The notes beneath the pieces are model-generated. The model ran no database searches and was not told the origin of the DNA. It was given only the letters and a program-made list of their open reading frames with translations. Below, one piece after another: positions 63,271-64,000 of a stretch of DNA of 64,000 bases; the stretch's first letter is position 1; each line of letters starts with the position of its first letter. The position numbers were made by a program, and so were the translations under genes. Where the stretch lies: contig DDPF01000007.1 in NCBI GenBank assembly GCA_002342065.1, positions 62,001 to 126,000 on the forward strand. Reading direction: 5' to 3'. The DNA is from Bacteroidetes bacterium UBA2475. Its GTDB lineage: Bacteria > Bacteroidota > Bacteroidia > B-17B0 > Aurantibacillaceae.

Positions 63271-64000
63271 TCAGATTCGGATACCGGTTATCAAAATATC
63301 GTCGGTTTGCGGAGCGTTACCCTGCCATTCTGCAAGGGTGTTTTGTATTATTTTTTTTTGTGAATCAGTATCCTCCGCACTAATTTTTATTAAAAGTTCT
63401 TTCAGTTTTTTACTTGTAAATTTTTTATTATTTGAGCCAAATTGGTCAGCTAAACCGTCGGAAAACATATAAATCATGTCGTTTTTAATAATGTCTATGC
63501 TTTCTGTGGTAAATGTTTTTTTGATTCCGGTATAAAAACCACCTACCGAAAATTTATCACCGCTATACTCTGTTAGTTGAGAATCTCTAATGTGTATCAA
63601 ACTTCTTTTAGCACCGCAAAAAATCATCGAGTTTGATTTAGCATTTATTTCTATTAGTGCTACATCCATGCTTTCTTCGGTTTTGTTTTCCAGTTGTTTT
63701 AATGAAGCAATAATTTCTTTATCCAAATCATTTAGAATTTCAGAAGGAACTAAATTGTTTGATTGATGCGCTATTTTACTCAGCAAAGTACCTCCAATCA
63801 TACTCATAAAAGCGCCGGAAACGCCATGCCCCATACTATCCACTACAGCAAAATAAAAACTGTCATTTTTTCTATAATGCCAATAAAAGTCGCCGCTTAC
63901 TATATCCCTGGGAATGTATAAAACAAAATGATTTTCCAAGCCATCGGTCAAATCTAAATCAGAAGGTAAAATTGCCTCTTGTATTCTTTTTGCAAACGTA
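63271..64000 (-). CDS. SpoIIE-type (PP2C) serine phosphatase, cut by the window edge
   Basis: The frame is open through the right end of the window; the visible 242 residues begin TFAKRIQEAILPSDLDLTDGL, the conserved entry to a SpoIIE domain, so the N-terminal sensor part lies outside. Metal-binding motifs are VSGDFYW, DSMGHGVSGA and FSDGLADQFGS. It precedes the hybrid kinase gene by 39 bp on the same strand, suggesting joint signalling. It resembles the phosphatase domain encoded at 50400-52604. Confidence 0.88.
   Translation of the reverse strand, partial: TFAKRIQEAILPSDLDLTDGLENHFVLYIPRDIVSGDFYWHYRKNDSFYFAVVDSMGHGVSGAFMSMIGGTLLSKIAHQSNNLVPSEILNDLDKEIIASLKQLENKTEESMDVALIEINAKSNSMIFCGAKRSLIHIRDSQLTEYSGDKFSVGGFYTGIKKTFTTESIDIIKNDMIYMFSDGLADQFGSNNKKFTSKKLKELLIKISAEDTDSQKKIIQNTLAEWQGNAPQTDDILITGIRI

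Noticed and set aside
1..64000. CRISPR arrays, rRNA, tmRNA, RNase P RNA and common riboswitches
   Set aside because: No regularly spaced repeats and no recognisable RNA cores were seen on reading both strands by eye; a covariance-model search would be needed to be certain.

Overview
The window comes from a member of the Bacteroidota. Several things in the sequence support this. Genes have almost no Shine-Dalgarno sites, and TAnnTTTG-type -7 promoter elements occur (best example ahead of rplU). Secreted proteins end in type IX secretion (T9SS) type A or gliding-motility-type (type B) C-terminal domains. Families typical of the phylum are present (DUF5686, DUF4159, DUF1599 next to a BT_3928-like DoxX protein, CvfB, HPt-ended propeller kinases). 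The DNA is AT-rich. I cannot place it below phylum/class with confidence. No rRNA, tRNA, CRISPR array, prophage or plasmid function was found.

Layout. 1-3.8 kb: SprT-like protein, nadE, ybaB, gamma-carbonic-anhydrase-like protein, a PaaG-like enoyl-CoA hydratase/isomerase and a DUF1569 protein. 3.9-7.6 kb: a secreted class C beta-lactamase-fold hydrolase, then a divergent ureohydrolase/arginine decarboxylase pair suited to polyamine synthesis. 7.8-15.8 kb: a rod-shape and peptidoglycan operon (mreB-mreC-mreD-mrdA-rodA-PBP1A). It runs with a 1-bp gap into scoA. 15.8-26.7 kb: scoA and scoB (3-oxoacid CoA-transferase) are separated by four tightly packed envelope genes (two GT-C-like membrane proteins, an MBOAT acyltransferase and an SGNH-like partner). 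A third GT-C-like protein, a HAD-IB phosphatase, a methyltransferase and a DPPR-synthase-like UbiA enzyme follow. Together they look like a lipid-linked surface-glycan locus.

26.8-41.4 kb is mostly housekeeping: purQ, a HerA-like ATPase, a 1314-residue T9SS adhesin-like protein, 3-hydroxyanthranilate dioxygenase, asd, cvfB, a DMT transporter, rplU-rpmA, serS and ybeY. 41.4-49.1 kb: a TonB-domain protein, a complete REP-RAYT-REP element inserted beside a DUF5686 gene, then DUF4159, folP, DUF1599 and a DoxX/MauE-like protein. 49.1-64 kb: small hypotheticals, a TPR/SpoIIE phosphatase, a secreted propeller protein, a choice-of-anchor-L/OmpA fusion, a universal stress protein and decayed mobile-element remnants. 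The window ends with a SpoIIE phosphatase (cut by the edge) followed by a 1289-residue propeller hybrid histidine kinase.

The most notable structural observations are: the RAYT element with 30-nt inverted palindromic ends; an 89-bp gapless repeat on either side of it that retains the coding tail of a lost DUF5686 paralogue; two copies of a ~77-bp palindromic repeat, each abutting a start codon; the split scoA/scoB pair; and the choice-of-anchor-L/OmpA fusion.
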